Source of the DNA: Caballeronia sp. SL2Y3
Lineage (GTDB): Bacteria; Pseudomonadota; Gammaproteobacteria; Burkholderiales; Burkholderiaceae
Direction: 5' to 3'
DNA length: 64,000 nt
Assembly (NCBI RefSeq): GCF_022879575.1
Contig: NZ_CP084262.1
Location: 620,001 to 684,000, forward strand
The position numbers were made by a program, and so were the translations under genes. Shown piece by piece: positions 18,146 through 26,286 of the stretch (position 1 is the first letter of the stretch; every line of letters begins with the position of its first letter). Under the pieces are notes generated by a model. It was not told the DNA's origin and ran no database searches. It was given only the letters and a program-made list of their open reading frames with translations.

Positions 18146-18223
18146 GGCAGGGTCACCGGGCATCGGAAAAGGGAAAACGATCGTAGCTTGCCGCTCCCTC
18201 ACTGTCCATCCGGTTGCATGTTT

Positions 18224-18239
18224 GTCCAATATGCTGGAC
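18224..18239. promoter_or_regulatory. Candidate IclR operator between divergent FAH and IclR genes
   Basis: GTCCA-ATATGC-TGGAC is an inverted repeat of 5-bp arms centred in the 124-base gap between the divergent FAH and regulator genes. The half site TGTCCA recurs in the long inverted repeat at 32298-32334, upstream of the other IclR-linked operon. Confidence 0.5.
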
Positions 18240-18269
18240 GATGCGCGCATCCCCGACGCGACGACTCAC

Positions 18270-19016
18270 ATGGAAAAGACCTACGACGTTCCGGCGCTGC
18301 GCCGCGCGAACGATATCCTCGAAGCGCTCGCCGACGCCGCCAAGCCCGTGCGCGCCGCCACGCTCGCGGAGCGCACCGGCCTCTCGCGCAGCACGCTTTA
18401 TCTGATGCTGGAAACGCTCGCGCGCATGCAGTGGATCGAGAAGCGCGACGATGGCTATGTGATCGGCGTCGGACTGTTCGAGCTCGGCAATGCGTATGTG
18501 CGGCACGATGCGCTGCAAGCGGCGTTTCGCGAGGGCGCGGGCGCGTTCATCAACACGCATAACGAAGTCGTGCAGCTTGCCGTGCTGGACGGCGTGCAGG
18601 TGGTGTACGTCGCACGCGAGGACGCGCATCGGCCGGTGCGCCTCGTGTCCGATCTGGGATCGCGGCTGCCCGCGCACTGCTGCGCGCTCGGCAAGGCGCT
18701 GCTTGCCGGACTGGCCGACGAAGCCGTCGTCGAGCGGCTGCCCGAGCGCCTCGAAGCGGTGACGCCGCGCACCATCACGCGCCGCGCGGCGCTTTTGCGC
18801 GAACTGGCCGCGATACGCGCGAGCGGGCTCGCGGTCGAGCGCGAGGAAGTGGCTGAAGGACTCGCGTGCTTCGCGGCATATGTCGGCGTGACGCCTGCGG
18901 GCAAGCGCGTCGCGGTATCGACGAGCGTGCCTGTCGGACGGCTCGACGCGAAGCGCGAAAAGCAGATCTCGATGGGCATCGTGCAACTCGCCGCGAAGCT
19001 GCGCCAGGCGCTCTGA
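18270..19016 (+). CDS. IclR-family transcriptional regulator, divergent from the FAH gene
   Basis: Starting at ATG 18270 gives 248 residues. Residues about 5-65 are a winged helix with LRRANDILEALADAAKPVRAATLAERTGLSRSTLYLMLETL. The remainder is the IclR effector domain, with GSRLPAHCCALGKALLAGL and EEVAEGLACFAAYV. An alternative ATG at 18231 lies inside the candidate operator, so the later start is favoured. Neither start has a strong ribosome site. Divergence from the FAH-family gene suggests it controls that gene and senses a sugar-acid intermediate, as is common in this family. Confidence 0.88.
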   Translation: MEKTYDVPALRRANDILEALADAAKPVRAATLAERTGLSRSTLYLMLETLARMQWIEKRDDGYVIGVGLFELGNAYVRHDALQAAFREGAGAFINTHNEVVQLAVLDGVQVVYVAREDAHRPVRLVSDLGSRLPAHCCALGKALLAGLADEAVVERLPERLEAVTPRTITRRAALLRELAAIRASGLAVEREEVAEGLACFAAYVGVTPAGKRVAVSTSVPVGRLDAKREKQISMGIVQLAAKLRQAL

Positions 19017-19320
19017 GGCGATCGCTTGCACGACTCGCGCCGTGCAGCTTTTGCCAGCTATTTTGAAAACCGCGCCGGGCAATCAGCGCCTCGAAAACGC
19101 GCGGATTCATGCCAGTCCGCACGGGCGTTCGGTTCGGCCGGTTTGCGGCCGAATTGCACGCATTTGGGAATGCGTCTTGCTCAGATCGTCCGCTCGAATG
19201 CCCTGACCGGCAGTCGCATTCCGGTCACGCTCGTCACGCAGTATCCGCACGAGGTCCGCCCGGCCGCGCCGGGATTTCACCCCGAGTCGAACTTCGGACT
19301 CCAACCGCAAAGCGAACGCG
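19017..19320. promoter_or_regulatory. Upstream region of the efflux operon with one inverted repeat
   Basis: This 304-base gap has no convincing gene. At 19158-19175 it holds ACGCATT-TGGG-AATGCGT, a perfect 7-bp inverted repeat 146 bases before the emrA start, which could bind a MarR- or LysR-type regulator. No such regulator gene is adjacent. Confidence 0.4.
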
Positions 19321-20514
19321 ATGTCAGATCGAGACGAAACTCAGGACGATGCACGCCCCGGCGCCGCGAAGGATGACCGCGAGCGCGAGTCATCGGAGAA
19401 GAACGACCAAGCCGGGAAGGGCGATAACGACAAGAACGGCGACAAGAAGAACGGCAACGGCAAGGAAGAGCGCAAGGGGCCCGGCAAGAAGCCGTTGATC
19501 ATTCTCGGCATCATCGTGGTGGTGCTTGCGATAGGCGCGCTCGTCTGGTGGTTCATGACGCGCAATCAGGAAACCACCGACGACGCCTATACCGATGGCG
19601 ACGCCGTCACCATCGCGCCGAAGGTATCGGGCTATGTCGTCGCGATGAACATCGACGACAACCGCTTCGTGCACAAGGGCGATCTGCTGATCCGCATCGA
19701 TCCGCGCGACTATCAGGCGCAGCTCGATCAGGCGAACGCGCAACTTGGTCTCGCGCAGGCGCAATTGCATGCCGCCGAAGTGCAGCTTCAGGTCGCGCGG
19801 GTTCAATATCCCGCGCAACTCGCGCAGGCGCAGGCGCAGGAAGCCAGCGCGCGCGCCAATCTCGCGCAGGCAAGCGCCGCCTACCAACGCCAGCAGTCCG
19901 TCGACGTTCGCGCGACCTCGCAACAGAACATCGACGCTGCGACGGCGCAGCAGAAAAGCGCGCAAGCAAACGTCGCCGAGGCGCGCGCGCAGGTGCGCAC
20001 CGCGAGCCTCGTGCCGCAGCAGATCGCGCAGGTCGTCGCGACAGTCGAGGAGCGGCGCCAGCAAGTGCGGCAGGCACAGGCGCAAGTGGAAACCGCGCAG
20101 CTGAATCTCTCGTACACCGAACTGCGCGCGCCCTCCGACGGCTGGGTTACCAAACGCAACGTGCAGTTCGGCACGTTCCTGCAGGCGGGCACGTCCATAC
20201 TCACGCTCGTCACCACGCGCATGTGGGTGACGGCGAACTTCAAGGAGTCGCAGCTTTCGCGCATGCATCCGGGCGACAAAGTGGATATCGACGTCGACGC
20301 GTATCCCGGCCTCTCGCTGCACGGCCATGTGGACAGCATTCAGCTCGGCAGCGGGTCGCGCTTCTCCGCGTTCCCCGCCGAAAACGCGACCGGCAACTTC
20401 GTGAAGATCGTGCAGCGCGTGCCGGTGAAGATCGTCATCGACAGCGGCATGAAGCCGGATACGTCGCTGCCGCTGGGTTTGTCCGTGGTGCCCACCGTCA
20501 TGCTGCGCCACTGA
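19321..20514 (+). CDS. emrA: EmrA-type membrane fusion protein of a tripartite efflux pump
   Basis: The 397-residue protein has an unusual N-terminal cytoplasmic tail of about 57 residues made almost only of Asp, Glu, Lys, Gly, Asn and Arg. One helix follows (LIILGIIVVVLAIGALVWWF), then the periplasmic HlyD/EmrA body. The body shows TDDAYTDGDAVTIAPKVSGYV (barrel-sandwich/lipoyl half), a long Ala/Gln-rich coiled coil (about residues 130-270) and APSDGWVTKRNVQFGTFLQAG. It links the inner-membrane transporter encoded 3 bases downstream to the outer-membrane channel encoded after it. The low-complexity tail is longer than in E. coli EmrA. Confidence 0.92.
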   Translation: MSDRDETQDDARPGAAKDDRERESSEKNDQAGKGDNDKNGDKKNGNGKEERKGPGKKPLIILGIIVVVLAIGALVWWFMTRNQETTDDAYTDGDAVTIAPKVSGYVVAMNIDDNRFVHKGDLLIRIDPRDYQAQLDQANAQLGLAQAQLHAAEVQLQVARVQYPAQLAQAQAQEASARANLAQASAAYQRQQSVDVRATSQQNIDAATAQQKSAQANVAEARAQVRTASLVPQQIAQVVATVEERRQQVRQAQAQVETAQLNLSYTELRAPSDGWVTKRNVQFGTFLQAGTSILTLVTTRMWVTANFKESQLSRMHPGDKVDIDVDAYPGLSLHGHVDSIQLGSGSRFSAFPAENATGNFVKIVQRVPVKIVIDSGMKPDTSLPLGLSVVPTVMLRH

Positions 20515-20517
20515 GCC

Positions 20518-22101
20518 ATGAGCGAATCCACAGCACAGGACCACAGCGGCTGGAAGCCGAGCGCGAATCCGTGGCTCATCGCCGTGGTCGTCACGCTCGC
20601 GGCCTTCATGGAAGTGCTCGACACGACCATCGTGAACGTGGCGCTGCCGCACATCTCCGGCACCATGTCCGCGAGCTACGACGAGGCGACGTGGACGCTC
20701 ACGTCCTATCTTGTCGCGAACGGCATCGTGCTGCCGCTTTCCGCGTATTTCTCGAAGATTCTCGGGCGCAAGCGCTACTTCCTGATCTGCATCGCGGCGT
20801 TCACGGTGTGCTCGTTTCTCTGCGGCATCGCGACGAATCTCGGACAACTGATCGTCTTTCGCATTCTGCAAGGCTTCTTCGGCGGCGGCTTGCAGCCAAG
20901 CCAGCAGTCGATCATTCTCGACACGTTTCCGCCCGAACAGCGCGGCCGCGCGTTCTCGATCTCGGCGGTGGCGATCGTCGTGGCGCCGGTGCTCGGGCCG
21001 ACGCTCGGCGGCTGGATCACCGACAACTTCACGTGGCGCTGGGTGTTTCTGCTGAACGTGCCGGTCGGCGTGCTGACGACCATCGCGGTGATGCAGTTCG
21101 TCGAAGATCCGCCGTGGGAAAAGCGGCAGAGTCATAAGGACGTGGGCATCGACGTGGTCGGCATCGGTCTGATCGCGCTCGGGCTCGGTTGCCTGCAAGT
21201 GTTCCTGGATCGCGGCGAGGACGACGACTGGTTCGCGTCCAACTTCATCGTGACCTTCGCGGTGCTCGCGGCGATCGGCATCGTCGGCGCGGCGTTCTGG
21301 CTCGTCTACGCGAAAAAGCCCGTGGTCGATCTGCGCGTGATGAAGGACCGCAACTTCGCGCTCGGCTCGCTCTCGATCGTCGGCTTCGCTTCGGTGCTCT
21401 ACGGCAGCGCGGTGCTCATTCCGCAGCTCGCGCAGCAGCAACTCGGCTATACCGCGACGCTCGCGGGGCTCGTGCTGTCGCCGGGCGCGTTGCTTATCGT
21501 GTTTCTCATTCCGGTCGTCAGCAAGCTGATGCTGTGGGTGCAGACGCGTTATCTCGTCGCGTTCGGCTTCTTTCTGATGGGCTGCGCGTTGATCTATTCG
21601 CATCACCTCGTGCCGAACGTCGACTATCGCACGCTCACGATGATGCGCAGCGCGCAGTCAGCGGCAATCGGCTTTCTGTTCGTGCCGGTGACGACGCTCG
21701 CGTATCTCTCGCTGCCGAAGTCGATGAACAACGACGCCTCCGCGCTCTTCACCATGTTCCGGAACGTGGCAGGCTCCATCGGCATTTCGCTCGCCACCGC
21801 GATGATCCGCGAGCGCACGCAGGCGAACATGGCGCATATGGTCGAGCATCTGACGCCGCTGAATCAGCCGTACAACGACACGGTGCAGCGCATCGCGCGA
21901 ACGCTGATGGACACGGGCCAGACCATGTCGCAGGCGATGGGCGCGGCGACCGGCCAGATGTACAAAACGCTCGTCTCGCAGGCGACGATTCTCGCGTACC
22001 TCGACGTGTTCGCCGCGTGCGCGATCTTCTCGTTCCTTTTCATTCCGATCACGTTCTTCTTCTCGCCGGTGAAGGCGTCCGGTCAGGCGGGAGGACATTG
22101 A
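20518..22101 (+). CDS. emrB: EmrB/QacA-type drug:H+ antiporter (DHA2, 14 TM)
   Basis: The 527-residue inner-membrane transporter belongs to the DHA2 group of the major facilitator superfamily. It starts with NPWLIAVVVTLAAFMEVLDTTIVNVALPHISG (motif D1 with LDTTIVNVALP). It then shows SYLVANGIVLPLSAYFSKILGRKRYF (motif A region) and VVAPVLGPTLGGWITDNFTWRW (motif C, GPTLGG). About 14 hydrophobic helices are visible. Start is 3 bases after emrA and its stop nearly touches the next ATG, so the three genes form one operon exporting hydrophobic toxic compounds. Confidence 0.95.
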   Translation: MSESTAQDHSGWKPSANPWLIAVVVTLAAFMEVLDTTIVNVALPHISGTMSASYDEATWTLTSYLVANGIVLPLSAYFSKILGRKRYFLICIAAFTVCSFLCGIATNLGQLIVFRILQGFFGGGLQPSQQSIILDTFPPEQRGRAFSISAVAIVVAPVLGPTLGGWITDNFTWRWVFLLNVPVGVLTTIAVMQFVEDPPWEKRQSHKDVGIDVVGIGLIALGLGCLQVFLDRGEDDDWFASNFIVTFAVLAAIGIVGAAFWLVYAKKPVVDLRVMKDRNFALGSLSIVGFASVLYGSAVLIPQLAQQQLGYTATLAGLVLSPGALLIVFLIPVVSKLMLWVQTRYLVAFGFFLMGCALIYSHHLVPNVDYRTLTMMRSAQSAAIGFLFVPVTTLAYLSLPKSMNNDASALFTMFRNVAGSIGISLATAMIRERTQANMAHMVEHLTPLNQPYNDTVQRIARTLMDTGQTMSQAMGAATGQMYKTLVSQATILAYLDVFAACAIFSFLFIPITFFFSPVKASGQAGGH

Positions 22102-22102
22102 C

Positions 22103-23692
22103 ATGACGCAGCGACTTTCCGCTCGACTTTCGATTCCGGTGCTGGCGCTCGCGCTGGCGATGAGCGGCTGCACGGTCGGCCCCGACTTCAAGCCGCCCGT
22201 GGCCGATACGCCCGGCAACTGGAACGACATGCAGCGCGCGCAGAACGCGACGCCGGATGCGCGCGCGCCGCACGCCGACGCGCCTTCCGTGGCGAGCACA
22301 TCCGCCGATCCCGACCCGCGCTGGTGGAAGCAGTTCGACGATCCGATGCTCGATTCCCTGATCGACCGCGCGGTGGCCGGCAATCTCGATCTGCAAAGCG
22401 CGGTGCTGCGCATCGCGCAGGCGCGCGAGCAGAGCGTGTCGGCGGCGGCGCAAGGCTTGCCGCAGATCAGCGCGAACGCGAGCGTCATGCGCGAGCAACT
22501 CGGGCTGAAGGGCTTGCTGGAATCGCAAGGGCTCTACAGCCGCATCGACTCGCTGGGCGCAAACGGCGCGCCGATCCGGCAGGGCCTCGACTCGGCGACA
22601 GGGCCTGTCACGCTGTTTCAGGACGGCTTCGATGCGTCGTGGGAGCTCGATCTTTTCGGGCGCGTGCGCCGCTCGGTCGAATCGGCGAATGCAGAGACGC
22701 AGGCGGAAATCGAAAGCCGCAACGACGCGCTGGTCTCGCTGGAAGCCGAAGTCGCGCGCACGTACGCGCAGTTGCGCGGCGCGCAGTCCATCCGCCAGAT
22801 CACGCTCGACGAGATCGACGCCGAACAGCAGATTCTCGACCTCACGCGCGAGCAGGCGCGCGTCGGCCTGACGAGCCAGCAGGACGTGCAGAGCGCGAGC
22901 GCGCAAGTCGGCGCGTTGCAGGCGCAGGTGCCGTCGCTGGACGCGCAAATCGCGCAGGCGATGAACGGCCTCGCCGTGCTGACGGGCAGCGCGCCCGGCA
23001 CGCTCGACGCCGAATTGTCCGATGCCCGCGCGGTGCCGCCCGTGCCGCCGACGGTGCCGGTCGGCTTGCCGTCGACGCTCGCGCGCCGCCGTCCCGACAT
23101 CCGCCGCGCCGAGGCGCAATTGCGCGCGGCCACCGCCGAAGTGGGCGTGGCCGTCGCGCAGCTGTATCCGGACATCTCGCTGACGGGTCAGGTCGGCACG
23201 CGAGCGACGAAGGCGAAATATCTCGCGCGCTGGTCGAGTCTCTTCTGGTCGGTCGGGCCGAGCATCTCGCTGCCGATCTTCGAAGGCGGCGCGCTGCGCT
23301 CGAACGTTCGCGTGGCGAAGGCGCAGGCCGCGCAGGCGGCGTTGCAATATCGGCAGACGGTGCTCACGGCGCTTCAGGATGTGGACAACGCGCTCGTTGC
23401 ATATCGCACGGAGCAGGACCGGCGCGCGGCTTTGGTGCGTACCGTGGAGGCGAATCGCGTGAGCCTGCAACTCGCGACCGACAGCTATCGCAAGGGACTG
23501 ACGGCGTTCGTCACGGTGCTCGACGCCGAGCGCCAGCTTGCGCAAACGCGCGAGCAGTTGGCGCAATCGACGGTGTACGTGACGACGGATCTCATCGCCG
23601 TGTACAAGTCGCTCGGCGGCGGATGGCAGGACGATGCGCAAGACGGCGCGCAAGACGGCGGCAGCAAGAACGCCGATGCAGGCAACAGCTAG
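22103..23692 (+). CDS. Outer-membrane factor lipoprotein of the efflux pump (NodT family, TolC-like)
   Basis: The 529-residue protein has a lipoprotein signal with lipobox MSGC (Cys23), then TVGPDFKPP typical of OprM/NodT outer-membrane factors. Two outer-membrane-efflux repeats follow, with DPRWWKQFDDPMLDSLIDRA, TLARRRPDIRRAEAQLRAATAEVGVA and LPIFEGGALRSN. The last 15 residues are Asp/Gly/Gln/Asn-rich. It forms the trimeric exit duct for the EmrAB pair. Its ATG directly follows the emrB stop (TGACATG). Its TAG stop overlaps the stop of the convergent small gene in CTAG at 23689-23692. Confidence 0.93.
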   Translation: MTQRLSARLSIPVLALALAMSGCTVGPDFKPPVADTPGNWNDMQRAQNATPDARAPHADAPSVASTSADPDPRWWKQFDDPMLDSLIDRAVAGNLDLQSAVLRIAQAREQSVSAAAQGLPQISANASVMREQLGLKGLLESQGLYSRIDSLGANGAPIRQGLDSATGPVTLFQDGFDASWELDLFGRVRRSVESANAETQAEIESRNDALVSLEAEVARTYAQLRGAQSIRQITLDEIDAEQQILDLTREQARVGLTSQQDVQSASAQVGALQAQVPSLDAQIAQAMNGLAVLTGSAPGTLDAELSDARAVPPVPPTVPVGLPSTLARRRPDIRRAEAQLRAATAEVGVAVAQLYPDISLTGQVGTRATKAKYLARWSSLFWSVGPSISLPIFEGGALRSNVRVAKAQAAQAALQYRQTVLTALQDVDNALVAYRTEQDRRAALVRTVEANRVSLQLATDSYRKGLTAFVTVLDAERQLAQTREQLAQSTVYVTTDLIAVYKSLGGGWQDDAQDGAQDGGSKNADAGNS

Positions 23693-23928
23693 CGGCGGCG
23701 CTTCTTCCAGTCGTAGTCGGCGGGCGGATCGGCGACGCCCGGCTTGCCGACCGACTGCGGATTCTCGCTGCACAGCGTGACGAAGCCGACGGGTTCGCCT
23801 TGCGCCTGGCGCTTGCGCAATTCTTCGGCGAAGCGCAGCGCCTCGGCGAGCGCGGCGGCGTCGAACTGCCGGTGACGCGCGTGGCTTTCGGCGTCGGCAT
23901 CGCCTTCGAGCCAGTAGACGACGAACAT
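23689..23928 (-). CDS. Small conserved-looking protein of unknown function
   Basis: The 79-residue frame has a good ribosome site (GGAGG 7 bases before the ATG) and GC-rich third positions, so it is a likely gene. It reads MFVVYWLEGDADAESHARHRQF, then a helical FAEELRKRQAQGEPVGFVTLCSENP and a basic tail YDWKKRRR. There is no signal peptide or membrane helix. I do not recognise the family. It converges on the efflux operon with overlapping stop codons. Confidence 0.75.
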   Translation of the reverse strand: MFVVYWLEGDADAESHARHRQFDAAALAEALRFAEELRKRQAQGEPVGFVTLCSENPQSVGKPGVADPPADYDWKKRRR

Positions 23929-24124
23929 CGTGTGCCTCCAAAGGAAGCGAGCATGTCGCTCGCAGGTGAGCTCGGTTCTTCTTGGTGCAAGCGTCCGGCC
24001 CGCGCGGCGTCCGGGTTTTCCCGAGGTGCAACGTTGGCGCGAGCCTCGTTATCCGGGCAAACCCCCGGATGCTGCGGCGCGGAACGCGCGTTGCTGAAAC
24101 AGTCGGTCTATCCGAGGCTAAAAA

Positions 24125-24589
24125 ATGCAATCTACGCAACGCCAAGCCCGCGTACCCGAAGAAGCGATCTGGCAGATTCCCGTGCGCGCCGCGCATCACG
24201 ACGAACCGCGCGTGCTCATCGCCGACGACGACCTCGACGCGACGCGCGCCATCTGCCTCGCGTTCGAGGACGCCGACTTCAACGTGCGCGCCGTGCATAC
24301 GGGGCTCGACGCCGTGGCGCTCACGCGCAAGTGGCGACCCGGCGTGGTGCTGCTCGATCTCATGATGCCGCTCGGCGACGGCTGGGAAGCGGCCGAGGCG
24401 ATTCGGGCGCTGGATATGTCGATGATGCTGATCGCGCACACGGGCCGCACGTGCCCGGACGATTGCGCGCGGGCGCGTCGCACCGGGTTCAACGGCTACT
24501 TCGTGAAGCCGAGTCCGCTGGACCGCATGATCGACGTGATGCGCGCCTATTATTCGACGCACGAACCGCGGCGCGAGCGCGAGTGCTAA
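24125..24589 (+). CDS. Receiver-only response regulator (CheY-like)
   Basis: The 154-residue protein is a single receiver domain with a 28-residue lead. Acidic pocket Asp34-Asp36 (LIADDD), phosphoacceptor Asp78 in VVLLDLMMP, Thr106 in AHTGR and Lys128 in YFVKPS are all present, so it should be phosphorylatable. There is no DNA-binding or enzymatic output domain, so it probably acts by protein contact. No histidine kinase is adjacent; the partner must lie elsewhere. Confidence 0.9.
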   Translation: MQSTQRQARVPEEAIWQIPVRAAHHDEPRVLIADDDLDATRAICLAFEDADFNVRAVHTGLDAVALTRKWRPGVVLLDLMMPLGDGWEAAEAIRALDMSMMLIAHTGRTCPDDCARARRTGFNGYFVKPSPLDRMIDVMRAYYSTHEPRREREC

Positions 24590-24609
24590 AGGAGCGCCGG
24601 GCCGGATGA

Positions 24610-25023
24610 CTAGACTTGCTTGAGACGGCGCAGGGCGTCGTTCCGCGACGTGCCGACCGCAGCCGGCGGCGTTAGAAGCGCGCTGTCGTTCCGGTCGACC
24701 GGCCGCGCGGGCAGCGTGCGCTGCAATCCGGCGCTGAAGCCCTTCCGAAATGCGCGGCGGTAGGTTCGGCGGTACGCTTCTTCAGCCGACACTTCGCCGG
24801 TGTAGTCGGACAGCGCCTCGGTCAGCGCGCGCTGCTCGTGCGCGAGCGTGCGCAGCAGATCGATCAAAACAGACTGCCCGACGCCCGCGCCGTCCCCGCT
24901 CGCGAGCACATCCGACAGCGCGGCGACCGCACGCGCCACATCGGTGCTGCGCTTTTCGATTGCCACCGCATGCGCGATGACAGGATGCCCTTCGGGGGTG
25001 ATCGTGATCTTGACTCGGTCCAT
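24610..25023 (-). CDS. Small protein of unknown function, paralogue of the gene at 25805-26155
   Basis: The ATG at 25023 is selected for its GAGGAAGAG ribosome site; a longer frame upstream has none. The 137 residues begin MDRVKITITPEGHPVIAHAV, a short beta-rich motif, followed by helices (VARAVAALSDVLAS, LRTLAHEQRALTEALSDYT) and a basic, probably disordered C-terminus (TYRRAFRKGFSAG..., LRRLKQV). The first 75 residues align by eye with the product of 25805-26155: IT.xxG..V..HA..I at the start and L.....E...L.ALE.T at the same distance. No known domain is recognised. Confidence 0.72.
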   Translation of the reverse strand: MDRVKITITPEGHPVIAHAVAIEKRSTDVARAVAALSDVLASGDGAGVGQSVLIDLLRTLAHEQRALTEALSDYTGEVSAEEAYRRTYRRAFRKGFSAGLQRTLPARPVDRNDSALLTPPAAVGTSRNDALRRLKQV

Positions 25024-25178
25024 CTGCTCTTCCTCGTTGCTCGGTACATGGCGCAACGCGCCAGGTCCTTCGCGAGAAAGCATTTCTTTGCATCCGGACG
25101 AACGGCGGCGCGCGGCCGCGCGAAGTGTGCCGGAGTCGATCGCGGGCGGCAACTGCCGTGGCCCTCGGATGCAGCGTT

Positions 25179-25589
25179 TCAGGCGTTGACGCGCCGTGCC
25201 GGAACTTCGTCCACCGCCACCGCAGGCGCGTCCATCTCACGATCGACATGCTGCTTCAGCACGTCTTCCCAATATTGGCAGTAGCCGGCCCAGAACGGCG
25301 CTTGCGTTTGCGCGCAGGCATCGGCCGGCAGCGGATGCGGCAGCATGCGGGCGAGCCGCGCAATCTCCCTGCGCTTCCACTGCAGCAGCGTGCGGCGCGG
25401 GCCGCGTACGGCCGGGCACAGTTCGTTCATGCGCGTGATGGCCAGCCACAGACCTTCGGCCGGATGCGAAGCCATGGTCGTGAGAATGGCGGTGTTCGGG
25501 CGCGGCCCGCGCTCGTGACAGACGATGGCGCCGATCTGCCCGAGAATGTACATGCTTCGTTCGATACTCTCAGCGGCTGGCGGCTGCAT
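25179..25589 (-). CDS. Protein of unknown function between two paralogous small genes
   Basis: The ATG at 25589 has AAAGGA at suitable distance and gives 136 residues; upstream starts (25619 ATG, 25661 GTG) are possible. It looks soluble and helical, with SMYILGQIGAIVCHERGPRP, EGLWLAITRMNELCPAV, LLQWKRREIARLARML and PFWAGYCQYWEDVLKQHV segments. Several Cys and Trp are scattered without a metal-site pattern. It is on the same strand as its neighbours at 24610 and 25805, with gaps of about 155 and 215 bases, so cotranscription is uncertain. Confidence 0.7.
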   Translation of the reverse strand: MQPPAAESIERSMYILGQIGAIVCHERGPRPNTAILTTMASHPAEGLWLAITRMNELCPAVRGPRRTLLQWKRREIARLARMLPHPLPADACAQTQAPFWAGYCQYWEDVLKQHVDREMDAPAVAVDEVPARRVNA

Positions 25590-25804
25590 GGCGCGTCCTT
25601 TTTCTGATGGTTGTTTCATGGCGCTCTCGATTGCCTCATTGCAGCAGGAAGCCGTTGCCACACGGATTCCGGCATCGCGATATTGATACGTTATAGCGTG
25701 AGCACATTACGATACCGTATCGAAAATAATCGGGATCGCATATCGACAAAAATCTACATTGACGACGGCGGTTTTTGCTGCCGCTCCCCAGCGATTACCC
25801 GCGA

Positions 25805-26155
25805 TCACCGTTGCGTGTAATCGATGGGCTCCGGCGGCGCGTTGGCCGGCAGTTCCTGGCGCCGCTGCTCGGTTGCGGCGTGGACGCCCTTGTCGTAGAA
25901 GGCTTGCGCGGTGTGTTGCTCAAGGGCGGCGAGCAATGGAACGCTTTCTTCCGCCAGCGAATGCATGAGATGCAGGATGTCGCGCTTCATTGGCTCGGGA
26001 AACGCGCAGAAGTGCTCGAATGCGCCGGGCGCGGCGATCATGCCGACCAGCGACGAAAGCAGTCGCGCGCGGCTTTTGCAATGCTCGCCGATGGGCTCGG
26101 CGTGCGAAACGACGACGCGCCCCTGCGCATCCACCGTAATGTCGAAGGACTTCAT
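25805..26155 (-). CDS. Small protein of unknown function, paralogue of the gene at 24610-25023
   Basis: The ATG at 26155 is preceded by GAGGT and gives 116 residues. It starts MKSFDITVDAQGRVVVSHAE and continues with helices AGFEHFC-like and LHLMHSLAEESVPLLAALEQHT. It ends with a hydrophilic tail NAPPEPIDYTQR. The N-terminal 85 residues resemble the product of 24610-25023 in order and spacing of motifs. The rest of the long open frame upstream on this strand is antisense to, or out of frame with, the serine hydrolase gene and is not coding. Confidence 0.7.
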   Translation of the reverse strand: MKSFDITVDAQGRVVVSHAEPIGEHCKSRARLLSSLVGMIAAPGAFEHFCAFPEPMKRDILHLMHSLAEESVPLLAALEQHTAQAFYDKGVHAATEQRRQELPANAPPEPIDYTQR

Positions 26156-26286
26156 GCGATACCTCGCTCGCCTCGAATGTCCGCCATGGCAACGGACGCA
26201 AAGCGAGATTACCTGCGCGCGAGGCTTTGATCTGCGCTCAGTTCGGAAACGAAGGCGCAAGCAATTCGAAACAACGCCGGCGAGGA

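Noticed and set aside
16022..18562. Open frame of about 846 codons overlapping the sugar-binding and FAH genes
   Set aside because: It is out of frame with two clearly recognised genes and Arg-rich throughout; not a gene.
22049..24562. Open frame of about 837 codons antisense to the outer-membrane factor gene
   Set aside because: It is a shadow of GC-rich coding sequence and crosses other real genes (the 79-residue gene and the response regulator).
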